This document shows, piece after piece, positions 48,539-56,607 of a stretch of 64,000 nt of DNA. Source of the DNA: RPRC01 sp034933285. Lineage in GTDB: Bacteria; Desulfobacterota; Desulfuromonadia; Geobacterales; Geobacteraceae. The notes beneath the pieces are model-generated. The model was given only the letters and a program-made list of their open reading frames with translations. It did no database searches and was not told where the DNA came from. How positions within the stretch are numbered: position 1 is the first letter of the stretch; every line of letters starts with the position of its first letter. The position numbers and the translations under genes are program-made. The stretch is from assembly GCA_034933285.1 (NCBI GenBank), contig JAYFNT010000008.1, positions 124,001-188,000 of the forward strand. The letters run 5' to 3'.

Positions 48539-51500
48539 TCAGAATACCTCTCGCCACGAAATGGGTATTATTCCTGTCGGCATGTTGAACACCTGCCCCA
48601 TCGTTGTTTGGTTGGGACTGCCCGTTCCTGTCGAAGATCCCGTCGCCGGCGTCAGATCCCTGACATTTCTCACCCCTCCGCCTGCGCCGACGAATGCAGT
48701 GGAGCCAGTAGATCTGACGACAAGCACGACCTCGGTGGGGATACCCACACCCACTGTGTAGTAAGTGTACGTTCCCAAAAGGTAGTTGACAGCGTAAAGC
48801 CTAGCATCTCCTCCGACACTGCATACACCGTTATTGGGTATGAATGTGGTGGCCAGGAGATACTTGTTGAAGAGGATGGGAGTCGCAAGCATTTTTTCAC
48901 CGGTGCTGGTAAGCCTGAAATACCAGCCGTAAGTGGGTGAAGCGAGTGTCGACGAATAAACAACACCAGTCTGATCAACCATACCGGTAGTGCTTTCGGT
49001 TATCGTCGAAAAACCTGTCGTCTGGTTGTAATCCTTGACACCGTATACCCTGTCCACGGCGACCGTTGCACGCGGGTTGTCCCTGTCCCCGGTTCCGAAC
49101 ATCACGATATCATAGGCATTCTCGCTGCCGATGTCCGGTGCATAAAAGAATTTCCTGCCGGTGCTGCCGTCCGCTCCAGGATTGGACGCGAAGAGTTTCC
49201 GGACAATCCAGTTGTCGATCAGGTTGTCCTTGCCGTTGGGCGCACCGATGCGCCACATGTTTCCACCCAGGTCCCCCACATAGATCCTGTCCACATATCC
49301 GTCGTTGGACTTGTCCACTGCGAGCACGGCGCTCGGAATACTGTAAAGCATTCCCGCGACGTTCAAGTTGCTTCCCGCAGTGGCAGCAGGGGTAAAGCTT
49401 TTCAACAGTGCGCCGGTAAACACATCCACTATGAAAACCCCTCTACCCTTCGACGCAGTAAGCACGGCGGAATTGTCTGCCTGAGCAGAGTCGAAGCCGG
49501 CACCGAAAATAATGGCATTGTAGGTTGTCTCGACTCCGGAATTGTTCATCCTGACCTTGGCCACCAGAGGTTCCGACCAGGTCTGGCCCAGTTCCGAGTA
49601 ATCACTGTAGGAACTGTCCCTGCTCCATAACCACCTGGGATCGGAAGGATCAGTCACATCAAGGGCATAGTAGTAGTTACCGCCACCCCGTTCGCCGAAT
49701 GTGATGATCGCTCTCGTTATCGTGCCTGATGTATTACGTTCCTCGTAGAGCTTGACCGAGCCGTCGCAGAAAAGCGGGTGGGTGCTGCCTTCCTGGAGCA
49801 GTTTCAACCGCGGCAGTACGTCTGGAGGTATGAAAGCCCACACCTCTTCTCCGTCCGTATCGCGCAGGCAATGTATCATACCGTCATTGCTGCCGAAGTA
49901 GATATACCTGTTGGGGTTCGATGCGTAAGACCCGGCGTAATCCACCACCAGAGGAACGGAATGGAGGATGTCACCGAGCACATGCTCCCTTTTGGCCGTA
50001 TAGCCGTAGCCTTCTTCATTGAATGCGTCGTAACCGTGAATATAGTTTATCAGGTCGTCCTTTGCATATGTTGTGCTGTCGGCGGTCGATATCTTCACCG
50101 GATTCCCCAGGATCGCCGCGGTCAGGGCAGTGTTGGTAGTGGAGAAGCTGTTGTTGGCATGGGACAGGATTGGCGTTGTTCCTAGATATGTATATATGTT
50201 CCTTGCCGAAGTTCGCGCCTTCAATACCGCGGAGGCGCTCCAGTAGGGGACTGCCGTGTCAAGCATAGCCCCTGACGAATCGGTTGCCGCATTGCCGTTG
50301 CTGTCAATGATGGCATTGCTGTTGGAAAGGCCGAACTTCTGGACGTCACCCGGCCAGAACTTGGAAAATGTCAGGGGCTTGAAGAAGGCCAGGTACATCC
50401 TGTCGCCGCTCGACGTCCTGGTGACCGGGACAACGGGCGCGGTATAGGTCTGGAGCTTCTTCGCGATGTCGTCCAGCGCCGACAGGAGCGCGCTCTCCAG
50501 CTGTTCCGCATTCCCTGCGAAGTAATAAAGTCCTCCCCCTTCCTGGGCGGTCTGCTGAAGCAGGGTGCTGGAGTGGGTGAAGCCGATCGTGTAGGTGGTC
50601 AGGTTCTGCGTGCCCTGAAGATCGGGGCGCAGGTCATTGCGGTACAGGTAGCGGGCCACATCGTCAAGAAATGTCTGGGGTACATTGTCGCTGTAAGTAT
50701 TGTCCGCAACCCACACGTCGTTGTTGAGCATATCCGTCACAGTGTTGCTGTTCTTGTTGTAGTCGCCGTTCTGGTCCCAGTAGGCTCCGGGGTCGCTGCC
50801 TGTCGGTATGGTCTTGCCCTTTCCCAGGAAATGCCCCAGGATCGTTTTGTTGGTGTCATAGGTGGGCTCGCCGTCGGTCATTATGATCACGAATCCCTTC
50901 TGGCACCAGTTGGCACTGGTCCAGGGGCTGTACTGGCCGATATAGGTATCCTCGAAGTACTTGCCCACATCTGTCAGCGCCTCGGCAAGGGGAGTCCAGG
51001 TCATGGCGTTGATGGCGCTGATCTGGCCGTGCATCGAAGATTCGGTGGCGCCGATCTTGTTGATGACGTTGCCGCCGTCTTCCTGGTTGAACTTCATGAA
51101 GCCGAAATCCACGTGGGCATACATGAGCGTGACGATGTTGTTCAACACGGATTTGGCTACATCGATCTTCTTTGAGGTGCCTGTATTCTCGAAGTTGAGA
51201 CGATTGCCGAGCTTGACGGAGGCGCTGTTGTCGTCGATTCCGTCCTGGCCCGTGGTGTCCACTCCAGGGTCACGGTTTATCACGTCGGTATAGCTGCCCG
51301 TGTAAGCTGTCCAGCGTCCCGCCGTGCAAACCCCGCGTCTCCATCTCGTACAGGTGAAAGTATAGACCGTATTGGAATCGTAGCTGCCGGAATATGTTGT
51401 CCCGCTGTCGTAAGGGAGGCCCTCATCCATGCTGCCCGAGTTGTCGATGAGTATCATGACCATCGGTTTCATCGTGGCCCCGGCGGAATAGATGTCAGTG

Positions 51501-51601
51501 TCATTGCCCATGGACCCGCCCGGGAACAGGAGAATCATGTTCAAAACAAGCGGCAATATGGAAATTTTTACAATTCTCTTATATATCCTGTTAGTCAGCA
51601 C
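48539..51601 (-). CDS. pilY1: PilY1-type type IV pilus tip/biogenesis protein
   Basis: 1020 residues from a GTG at 51601 with GGGAGG six bases before. A signal segment (about 12-32) precedes a von Willebrand A domain (about 45-380) with MIDAS residues Asp53, Ser55, Ser57 (IDNSGSM), MTWTPLAEAL and a later MTDGEP. The C-terminal PilY1 beta-propeller (about 540-950) contains HSVPLVVDYAG, NRYIYFGSNDGMIHCL and a calcium loop D-K-S-N-D-G-Y-V-D at 763-771, as in PilY1 of Pseudomonas. It primes pilus assembly with minor pilins and can act in adhesion or surface sensing. Follows pilX. Confidence 0.95.
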   Translation of the reverse strand: MLTNRIYKRIVKISILPLVLNMILLFPGGSMGNDTDIYSAGATMKPMVMILIDNSGSMDEGLPYDSGTTYSGSYDSNTVYTFTCTRWRRGVCTAGRWTAYTGSYTDVINRDPGVDTTGQDGIDDNSASVKLGNRLNFENTGTSKKIDVAKSVLNNIVTLMYAHVDFGFMKFNQEDGGNVINKIGATESSMHGQISAINAMTWTPLAEALTDVGKYFEDTYIGQYSPWTSANWCQKGFVIIMTDGEPTYDTNKTILGHFLGKGKTIPTGSDPGAYWDQNGDYNKNSNTVTDMLNNDVWVADNTYSDNVPQTFLDDVARYLYRNDLRPDLQGTQNLTTYTIGFTHSSTLLQQTAQEGGGLYYFAGNAEQLESALLSALDDIAKKLQTYTAPVVPVTRTSSGDRMYLAFFKPLTFSKFWPGDVQKFGLSNSNAIIDSNGNAATDSSGAMLDTAVPYWSASAVLKARTSARNIYTYLGTTPILSHANNSFSTTNTALTAAILGNPVKISTADSTTYAKDDLINYIHGYDAFNEEGYGYTAKREHVLGDILHSVPLVVDYAGSYASNPNRYIYFGSNDGMIHCLRDTDGEEVWAFIPPDVLPRLKLLQEGSTHPLFCDGSVKLYEERNTSGTITRAIITFGERGGGNYYYALDVTDPSDPRWLWSRDSSYSDYSELGQTWSEPLVAKVRMNNSGVETTYNAIIFGAGFDSAQADNSAVLTASKGRGVFIVDVFTGALLKSFTPAATAGSNLNVAGMLYSIPSAVLAVDKSNDGYVDRIYVGDLGGNMWRIGAPNGKDNLIDNWIVRKLFASNPGADGSTGRKFFYAPDIGSENAYDIVMFGTGDRDNPRATVAVDRVYGVKDYNQTTGFSTITESTTGMVDQTGVVYSSTLASPTYGWYFRLTSTGEKMLATPILFNKYLLATTFIPNNGVCSVGGDARLYAVNYLLGTYTYYTVGVGIPTEVVLVVRSTGSTAFVGAGGGVRNVRDLTPATGSSTGTGSPNQTTMGQVFNMPTGIIPISWREVF

Positions 51602-51659
51602 TGCACACCTCCCGAGAACCAGACGGACTGCAACGTTATCGTTTCCTTACCAAATGCTG

Positions 51660-52217
51660 TCATGGGGCTAGCGTGAACCCCTCAACCGCCACGGTTTTGC
51701 TGTAAAGCCCGACGGTCCCCGTCGAAGTAACCCTGCACGGGTAAGCCGACAGAGTCATGCCCGCATTTTTCTGCCCTATGCTGAACCCCCTGCCGGTCAG
51801 TAGGGCGTTGTTGGTTTCCCTTGACACTTCAAGGCTGAAGCCGGTGTTCGTACTGTCCATGACAGTGGAAGGGACACCTGAATTAGCGCTTTGAGTGTTG
51901 ATGTATACATTACTGATGGGCAGATAAGGGTTGCCCGCGGCGACATACGGAGAATTGAACGGATTAAGCGGATCGTTGTAGCTGACCAGGTCAAAAGATC
52001 CCCGCACATACTCGATGCCGGCGTCGGCGCGCGCCAGCGCCATTTTGCTGACCGAGCTTGCCCCTGACATAACGACTTCCATAGTCGCCGAATTCATGAC
52101 GATGGCCATCGTGGCCATGAGAACCGCGCTGAGCACCAGGACGGTAATCAGAGCAAAGCCTTTCTCATTGCGAAGTTGGTTCGGGACTATATTCTTGTCG
52201 GGAAATTGCTGGATCAT
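51660..52217 (-). CDS. pilX: Minor pseudopilin PilX
   Basis: 185 residues. The prepilin leader ends in G, with cleavage predicted before FALITVLVLSAVLMATMAIVMNSA. PilX proteins lack the +5 Glu of other pilins, and here too position +5 is Thr. A soluble part follows with ARADAGIEYVRGSFD, typical of the PilX N-terminal family. It works with PilVW and PilY1 in the priming complex. Starts 20 bases after pilW, with GGAGG before the ATG. Confidence 0.9.
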   Translation of the reverse strand: MIQQFPDKNIVPNQLRNEKGFALITVLVLSAVLMATMAIVMNSATMEVVMSGASSVSKMALARADAGIEYVRGSFDLVSYNDPLNPFNSPYVAAGNPYLPISNVYINTQSANSGVPSTVMDSTNTGFSLEVSRETNNALLTGRGFSIGQKNAGMTLSAYPCRVTSTGTVGLYSKTVAVEGFTLAP

Positions 52218-52237
52218 GAAAAGCCTCCGATCACAAT

Positions 52238-52957
52238 TTAGTTAAGCCAGAAATTCCTCGGCCTGATCGTCGTGGTATAGACCCTGCGCCGGAAATGGTC
52301 CGCAGCCGGGTTTACCACCGGGTTTGCAACGACATTGAGGCCGGGATGATCAGCCGCGGTTATCCCGGGATGATCTTCAGTGAAAGAGGGATCATTGAAG
52401 GGCGACCTTATCAGCAGGCTCACCATGACAACGGGCAGCCCTGTGGTCGGATCAGCGTTTATGGTCACCACCATGTCCTCCACATTGCTGGCAATTGTCT
52501 CCACTGCGTCCGTTGCCGTGTTAAGGCGGGTCAGACCACCTTCCCTGCCGGTGCCATCAGCGTTGGGACGTTCTATGTAGTAATAATACGGGGAAAGCGT
52601 AACTCCAGTAGCGGTTGTGACACTATAGTAAACAAACAATCCGTCTGAATTTGCTACGCGATAATTACTCGTATCAGGATCGTAAACTCCACCGGCAGAG
52701 ACATATGCGTTGTTGAGGACCCTGGTCGTGGTTCTGTCGATCCCGAACCCGGCCATGCGGATATCCCGCTCAAGCATTTCGATCGCGACCTGGGCGCTCA
52801 ATTGCATGTCGCTGGTTCCCTGTTGTACCGAAGATGCGCGGTTTTGCAGGACGAACGCGGTAGCAGCCGCCCCGATGAGGAGCATTGCTACGAACATGCC
52901 CACCAGGAGTTCAATCAGGGTGAAGCCTCTTGCATCGTCAATAAGTTTGTGATTCAT
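52238..52957 (-). CDS. pilW: Minor pseudopilin PilW
   Basis: 239 residues from ATG 52957, with GGGGGA upstream. Leader of about ten residues, then G and FTLIELLVGMFVAMLLIGAA (Glu at +5). The PilW family segment AQVAIEMLERDIRMAGFGID follows, then a beta-rich domain with DGLFVYYSV and PYYYYIERP, and a His/Asp/Pro-rich end. A core minor pilin that bridges PilV/FimU to PilX/PilY1. Confidence 0.92.
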   Translation of the reverse strand: MNHKLIDDARGFTLIELLVGMFVAMLLIGAAATAFVLQNRASSVQQGTSDMQLSAQVAIEMLERDIRMAGFGIDRTTTRVLNNAYVSAGGVYDPDTSNYRVANSDGLFVYYSVTTATGVTLSPYYYYIERPNADGTGREGGLTRLNTATDAVETIASNVEDMVVTINADPTTGLPVVMVSLLIRSPFNDPSFTEDHPGITAADHPGLNVVANPVVNPAADHFRRRVYTTTIRPRNFWLN

Positions 52958-52989
52958 ATGAAATCCCCCTGCGGTTTCGGGTTTCAGGG

Positions 52990-53418
52990 TCAGGGTGAAC
53001 GCAATCCGTTGATCGTAACGACATGGCCGCCGGCCTTGTCGGTCCACGCCGTGGTGACCGTGAACTCCCGCATCACCGGATTGAGCGGATCCGTGCCATG
53101 GTTGGTGATGGTCCACCTGGTGCGGAAGTTCCGGCCGTCGACGGTGTTAAGCCGCCCATCGGCAGTATCAGTTGCCAGAGTCGGTGTGTAGTTTGCAATG
53201 TTCGCATATGTCATTTTCATCAGATCGTCGACATACCCCTGGGCCACGCTGCTGGCAATGAACCGGCTGTTGCCGCTCACACTCGCGGACATACCGGTAA
53301 ACAGCATGGTAGCGGTGGCAAGCATGACTATGGAAAAGATGCCCATTGCCACGAGCGCTTCTATCAGTGTGAAACCCTTGGCATTGCCTGGTATGGATTT
53401 CAAGACAGACAATTTCAT
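52990..53418 (-). CDS. pilV: Minor pseudopilin PilV
   Basis: 142 residues. The leader ends AKG, followed by FTLIEALVAMGIFSIVMLATATMLF (Glu at +5). The soluble part is short, with SSVAQGYVDDLMKM and WTITNHGTDPLNPVMREFTVTTAW, a block conserved in PilV. Ribosome site AGAGG. Sits 10 bases after the FimT-type gene and 33 before pilW. Confidence 0.92.
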   Translation of the reverse strand: MKLSVLKSIPGNAKGFTLIEALVAMGIFSIVMLATATMLFTGMSASVSGNSRFIASSVAQGYVDDLMKMTYANIANYTPTLATDTADGRLNTVDGRNFRTRWTITNHGTDPLNPVMREFTVTTAWTDKAGGHVVTINGLRSP

Positions 53419-53428
53419 CGGTTACCTC

Positions 53429-53959
53429 TCAATTGTAATTTGCGCCGTTCCAGGTCCTGATGCTTGGCCTGCCCAGTATGTTGACATCGATCCTCCTGCC
53501 CTGGGGGTTTCCCCCGGCGCCGCGAAGATAGAACGCCATCCCGGCCCCGCCGTTGGACATGCCGGAGGGCTGGATCTGCAGGGCATCTCCAGGGAAGGTA
53601 CCCGAGTCCGGTGCGGGCGCAGCGGCATTGAGACTGCCGAAGCTGACACCGCCATAATCAGCCAGGTTGACAGTTTTCAGCACAACACCGTTCTGCACTA
53701 TCTGGTACCTGTCTTGACCGGCAATCTGCTGCAGACTGCATGTTGCCCCCCTTCTGACAGCATGCATCCTCACCATCTGGATATCATTGAAAAGATCGCG
53801 AGTCGCTTCCTTGAGCCTTATGGTCGGGAGTTCCCTTATGAGCATCGTCGTGCCTATGGCCGCAAGTACGCCGATGAGGCCTATGACCACAAGGATCTCG
53901 ATCAGCGTCACGCCTCGTTCATTGCCAAAACTCTTCTGTCCCGATATTCTTCTGAACAT
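53429..53959 (-). CDS. FimT/GspH-type minor pseudopilin (FimU role)
   Basis: 176 residues from ATG 53959 (MFRRISGQ), preferred over an ATG at 53995 because GCGAGGA precedes it by five bases. Leader ends ERG; the mature N-terminus would be VTLIEILVVIGLIGVLAAIG, with Val instead of the usual Phe at +1. GspH-type segment follows: LKEATRDLFNDIQMVRMHAVRRGATCSL. It heads pilVWX-pilY1 and is likely the FimU-like link to the major pilin. Val at +1 might lower N-methylation but is accepted by prepilin peptidases. Confidence 0.88.
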   Translation of the reverse strand: MFRRISGQKSFGNERGVTLIEILVVIGLIGVLAAIGTTMLIRELPTIRLKEATRDLFNDIQMVRMHAVRRGATCSLQQIAGQDRYQIVQNGVVLKTVNLADYGGVSFGSLNAAAPAPDSGTFPGDALQIQPSGMSNGGAGMAFYLRGAGGNPQGRRIDVNILGRPSIRTWNGANYN

Positions 53960-54130
53960 ATGTCCTCGCCGGGTGCGGTTTTCAGGTTGATCCATTGCGG
54001 ATAAGCCCGATGCAATAACATTGCCAATGGCTTCAGGCACACACCCCTCCTGTAAAGTATTGATTTATCTTAAGCTTCGCAAAAACATCTCTGGGCATAA
54101 ATTGTCGCGCTATGCATTTTTTGCGTGGCA

Positions 54131-54174
54131 TGACCCAGTAGGGGCACCCACAGGGGGGTGCCCCTACTGGGTCA
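54131..54174. repeat. Palindromic element, family B (copy 1), overlapping a pseudopilin stop codon
   Basis: A perfect 19-base inverted repeat, 54131-54149 and 54156-54174, around a six-base loop. Ends are TGACCCAG; the core is GTAGGGGC...GCCCCTAC, shared with the element at 59047-59104. On the minus strand the right arm supplies the last codons (ACC-CAG-TAG) of the pseudopilin gene, and the hairpin may also stop its transcript. Confidence 0.85.
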
Positions 54175-54796
54175 ATATCTGTCCGACCCTGAAAGAAGCG
54201 TTTTTCAGTTCAGTCCAGGACTTCCCCTTGCAGATCCGCAGACTGTAGTCGAAATCATGAGTGTTCATGGTCAGCGCCATGGCGGAACCGTTTCCCGACC
54301 TGATATAGACCGTACCGGGGCTGCCGGTCAATTGGGGATTGCACACCAGCGTGTTGTTCTGGAAGGTTGTCCCGGACTTTGTCGCGGCAAGTTCCGGGAC
54401 CGGGCCGCACCCGCCGTAGCCAAACCCGAGTCCGCCCCCCTTGTCCTTAAGGCGTACGGTGCGCTTCACTTCATCGTCCGAGGTATTCCACTTCCCATCC
54501 GCACCCTTTTCGGTGATGAGCATTATGGTACCGTGGTCGGGCCTGAAGCCGATTGCGTAGTATCGTCCGTCAAGCGCATTCTGCTTTGCCTCGTTGATCA
54601 TGCACCCAAGGTCACACATGACGCTTTTCAGACATACGTCGCTGTAGGTCGAACTGAAGGCGGAGATCGCCAAGGCAGCGATGATTCCCGTAACAGCAAG
54701 GATGGTCAGCAGTTCAACCAGAGTGAATCCTGAATCATTGGCGGATGCGCCCAGAGCCGGGTAAGCCGGAAGACCAAGTGTTTTTTCCGTGACCAT
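54164..54796 (-). CDS. GspH/FimT-type pseudopilin
   Basis: 210 residues. Leader of about 23 residues ending DSG, then FTLVELLTILAVTGIIAALAIS (Glu at +5). The GspH-like domain follows with VCLKSVMCDLGCMINEAKQNALDGRYYAIGF and a Cys-containing body (GGCGP, LVCNP, LRICKG), giving several Cys that could form disulfides. A second FimT-type protein in the cluster. Its end lies in a palindromic repeat: the last residues Thr-Gln and the stop codon come from the repeat, so the original C-terminus may have been different. Start ATG 54796 follows GAGGGC. Confidence 0.87.
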   Translation of the reverse strand: MVTEKTLGLPAYPALGASANDSGFTLVELLTILAVTGIIAALAISAFSSTYSDVCLKSVMCDLGCMINEAKQNALDGRYYAIGFRPDHGTIMLITEKGADGKWNTSDDEVKRTVRLKDKGGGLGFGYGGCGPVPELAATKSGTTFQNNTLVCNPQLTGSPGTVYIRSGNGSAMALTMNTHDFDYSLRICKGKSWTELKNASFRVGQILTQ

Positions 54797-54921
54797 GATG
54801 CCCTCCCGTGTGCAAAAAAGTTCATGGACAAATGCCAGAGCAATTGTTACACGGGAAAGCTATTTATTACAATATTTTTATTATTTGCGTTTCATTTTGC
54901 AAACAACCCACTTTAGACCCG

Positions 54922-54970
54922 ACCCCCTCACCCCGCCTACGGCGACCCTCTCCCTTAATAGAGAGGGTAG
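54922..54970 (+). repeat. Dispersed palindromic repeat, family A (copy 2)
   Basis: ACCCCCTCACCCCGCC... then ACCCTCTCCCTTAATAG and gagagggtag. Same ends and order as copy 1 at 9791-9837. Confidence 0.75.
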
Positions 54971-55013
54971 TGTTTTTCTAATTCAGTTTCCGTGACGAAG
55001 AAAGGAATTTCAA

Positions 55014-55063
55014 TACCCTCTCCATGGAAGGAGAGTAAGCTACGACGTCTCCCTTGTGAGAGA
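55014..55063. repeat. Two short palindromes of the family A core
   Basis: TACCCTCTCC-atggaa-GGAGAGTA at 55014-55037 and TCTCCCTTGTGAGAGA at 55048-55063 resemble the inner stem of family A and fill the gap between copies 2 and 3. Confidence 0.55.
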
Positions 55064-55075
55064 ATGCTTTTATAT

Positions 55076-55126
55076 GTACCCTCGCCATTAAGGGAGAGGG
55101 TGGCGTGAAACGCCGGGTGAGGGGGT
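55076..55126 (-). repeat. Dispersed palindromic repeat, family A (copy 3, inverted)
   Basis: On the minus strand it reads ACCCCCTCACCCGGCG... then ACCCTCTCCCTTAATGG and cgagggta. Copies 2 and 3 face each other, giving a ~205-base inverted pair like a BIME. Confidence 0.75.
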
Positions 55127-55171
55127 AATCAGGCAAAACCGATGCTTCTCGCACCTGCCAACAGGCAAATC

Positions 55172-56557
55172 CTACTCCAACCCGTATTCCTTGAGCTTGT
55201 ACAGCAGCGTCCGGTGGCTTATTTCGAGAATTCTCGCCGCGTGGGTCCTGTTGCCGCCGGTTTTTTCCAGTGCGCGACGGATGAGATCCCTTTCGAGCCT
55301 TTCGCTGGCCTGTTTCAGGGAAAGACAGTCGTCAGGCAGCGCTGCTGTTGCACTGGGGATGGCTGACGCACTCTGCCGGATGCTGTCAGTCAGGCATTCA
55401 ATGCCGATTACCTGCTTCTCGCAGAGCACCAACCCCCGTTCGATACAGTTCTCCAACTCGCGGACGTTGCCCGGCCAGCGGTAATCCATAAAAGACTTCA
55501 GGACCTCGGGAGAAAGGCCGACACCCGGCTTGCCGAAGCGTTCGCCGTATTTCTGGAGGAAATGACCTGCGAGAAGCGGGATATCCTCGACCCTTTCCCT
55601 CAGAGGAGGGACCGTTATGGAAAAAACGTTCAGGCGATAGAAAAGATCCTCTCGGAACCTGCCTTCCGCCACATCGCGCGCCAGGTCCCGGGAGGTGGCG
55701 GAAACGACCCGCACATCAACGGTTCTCGCGGCACCGGCGCCGACAGGCCTCACTTCCCCTTCCTGAAGCACCCGCAGCAGCTTGACCTGCAGGAAAGGCG
55801 GCATTTCACCTATCTCGTCCAGGAACAGCGTACCACCGTCCGCCTGCACGAAAAGGCCGGCCTTGTCACTCACTGCATCGGTAAAGGCCCCCTTGACATG
55901 GCCGAAGAGTTCGCTTTCCAGGAGGCTTTCCGGTATCGCCCCGCAATTCAGCGCCACAAAGGGCGCTTTCTTGCGATTGCTGTTATAGTGAATAGCCCTG
56001 GCAATCAGCTCCTTGCCCGTTCCGGACTCACCCAGAATCAGCACGGTTGTCTTGAAGTCGCAAACCTTTGATATAAGCGAGAAAATGTCTCGCATACGGG
56101 AAGTTTTGCCGATGATGCTGGAAAACGAATACTCCCGGCCCACCTCGGTTCGAAGCTGGCGGTTTTCCTGCTTGAGCCGCTCCCTTTCCTCTGCTTTTCT
56201 GAGCACGAGAATAATCTCGTCGTTTTTGAAGGGTTTGGATATGTAATCGTAGGCGCCAAGCTTCATGCATTCAATGGCTGTGTCGACCGTTCCATAAGCC
56301 GACATCATGATGATGGTTGCTTCGGAACCGGATGCAATGCTCCTGCGAATGAATTCCGGCCCATCTATATTCGGCATCCTGATGTCGCATAGTATGAAGT
56401 CATACCGGTTCTGTTCAGCCATCTGCAAAGCATCGCTGCCGTCAACCGACTCTTCGACCTGGTACCCCTGCTTCCTCAATACTACCTGCAGCATGTGCCG
56501 GAGATTCGCTTCATCATCGACCACTAGAATCCGTTTACCGCCTTCGTTTGTTTTCAT
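55172..56557 (-). CDS. NtrC-family sigma-54-dependent response regulator (PilR-like)
   Basis: 461 residues from ATG 56557. REC domain 8-125 with acidic pocket DDE, phospho-acceptor Asp58 (LCDIRMP), MSAYG and SKPF. Sigma-54 AAA+ domain about 145-375 with Walker A GESGTGKE (176-183), the sigma-54 loop GAFTDA (223-228, consensus GAFTGA) and Walker B LFLDEIG. C-terminal Fis-type helix-turn-helix (about 420-460, GGNRTHAARILEISHRTLLYKLKEYG). It should activate sigma-54 promoters when phosphorylated by the kinase encoded 50 bases upstream. The place beside pilus genes suggests a PilR-like role. Targets unknown. Confidence 0.93.
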   Translation of the reverse strand: MKTNEGGKRILVVDDEANLRHMLQVVLRKQGYQVEESVDGSDALQMAEQNRYDFILCDIRMPNIDGPEFIRRSIASGSEATIIMMSAYGTVDTAIECMKLGAYDYISKPFKNDEIILVLRKAEERERLKQENRQLRTEVGREYSFSSIIGKTSRMRDIFSLISKVCDFKTTVLILGESGTGKELIARAIHYNSNRKKAPFVALNCGAIPESLLESELFGHVKGAFTDAVSDKAGLFVQADGGTLFLDEIGEMPPFLQVKLLRVLQEGEVRPVGAGAARTVDVRVVSATSRDLARDVAEGRFREDLFYRLNVFSITVPPLRERVEDIPLLAGHFLQKYGERFGKPGVGLSPEVLKSFMDYRWPGNVRELENCIERGLVLCEKQVIGIECLTDSIRQSASAIPSATAALPDDCLSLKQASERLERDLIRRALEKTGGNRTHAARILEISHRTLLYKLKEYGLE

Positions 56558-56607
56558 GTCAGTTTCGTCCTTACCAGATTGTGGAAGGCCCGGGACCGTT
56601 CCCGATT

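Larger units (their letters stand above)
54797..55171. other. Intergenic region with repeat cluster between pseudopilin and regulator genes
   Basis: 375 bases without a gene. The half near the pseudopilin gene is AT-rich (54840-54910) and should hold its promoter. The other half is built from palindromic repeats (54922-54970, 55014-55037, 55048-55063, 55076-55126). I found no sigma-54 site with correct GG-N10-GC spacing. Confidence 0.6.

Noticed and set aside
54800..54840. Possible sigma-54 promoter (TGGCAT...TTGCA) before the pseudopilin gene
   Set aside because: The GG and GC elements are about twice the required 10-base spacing apart.
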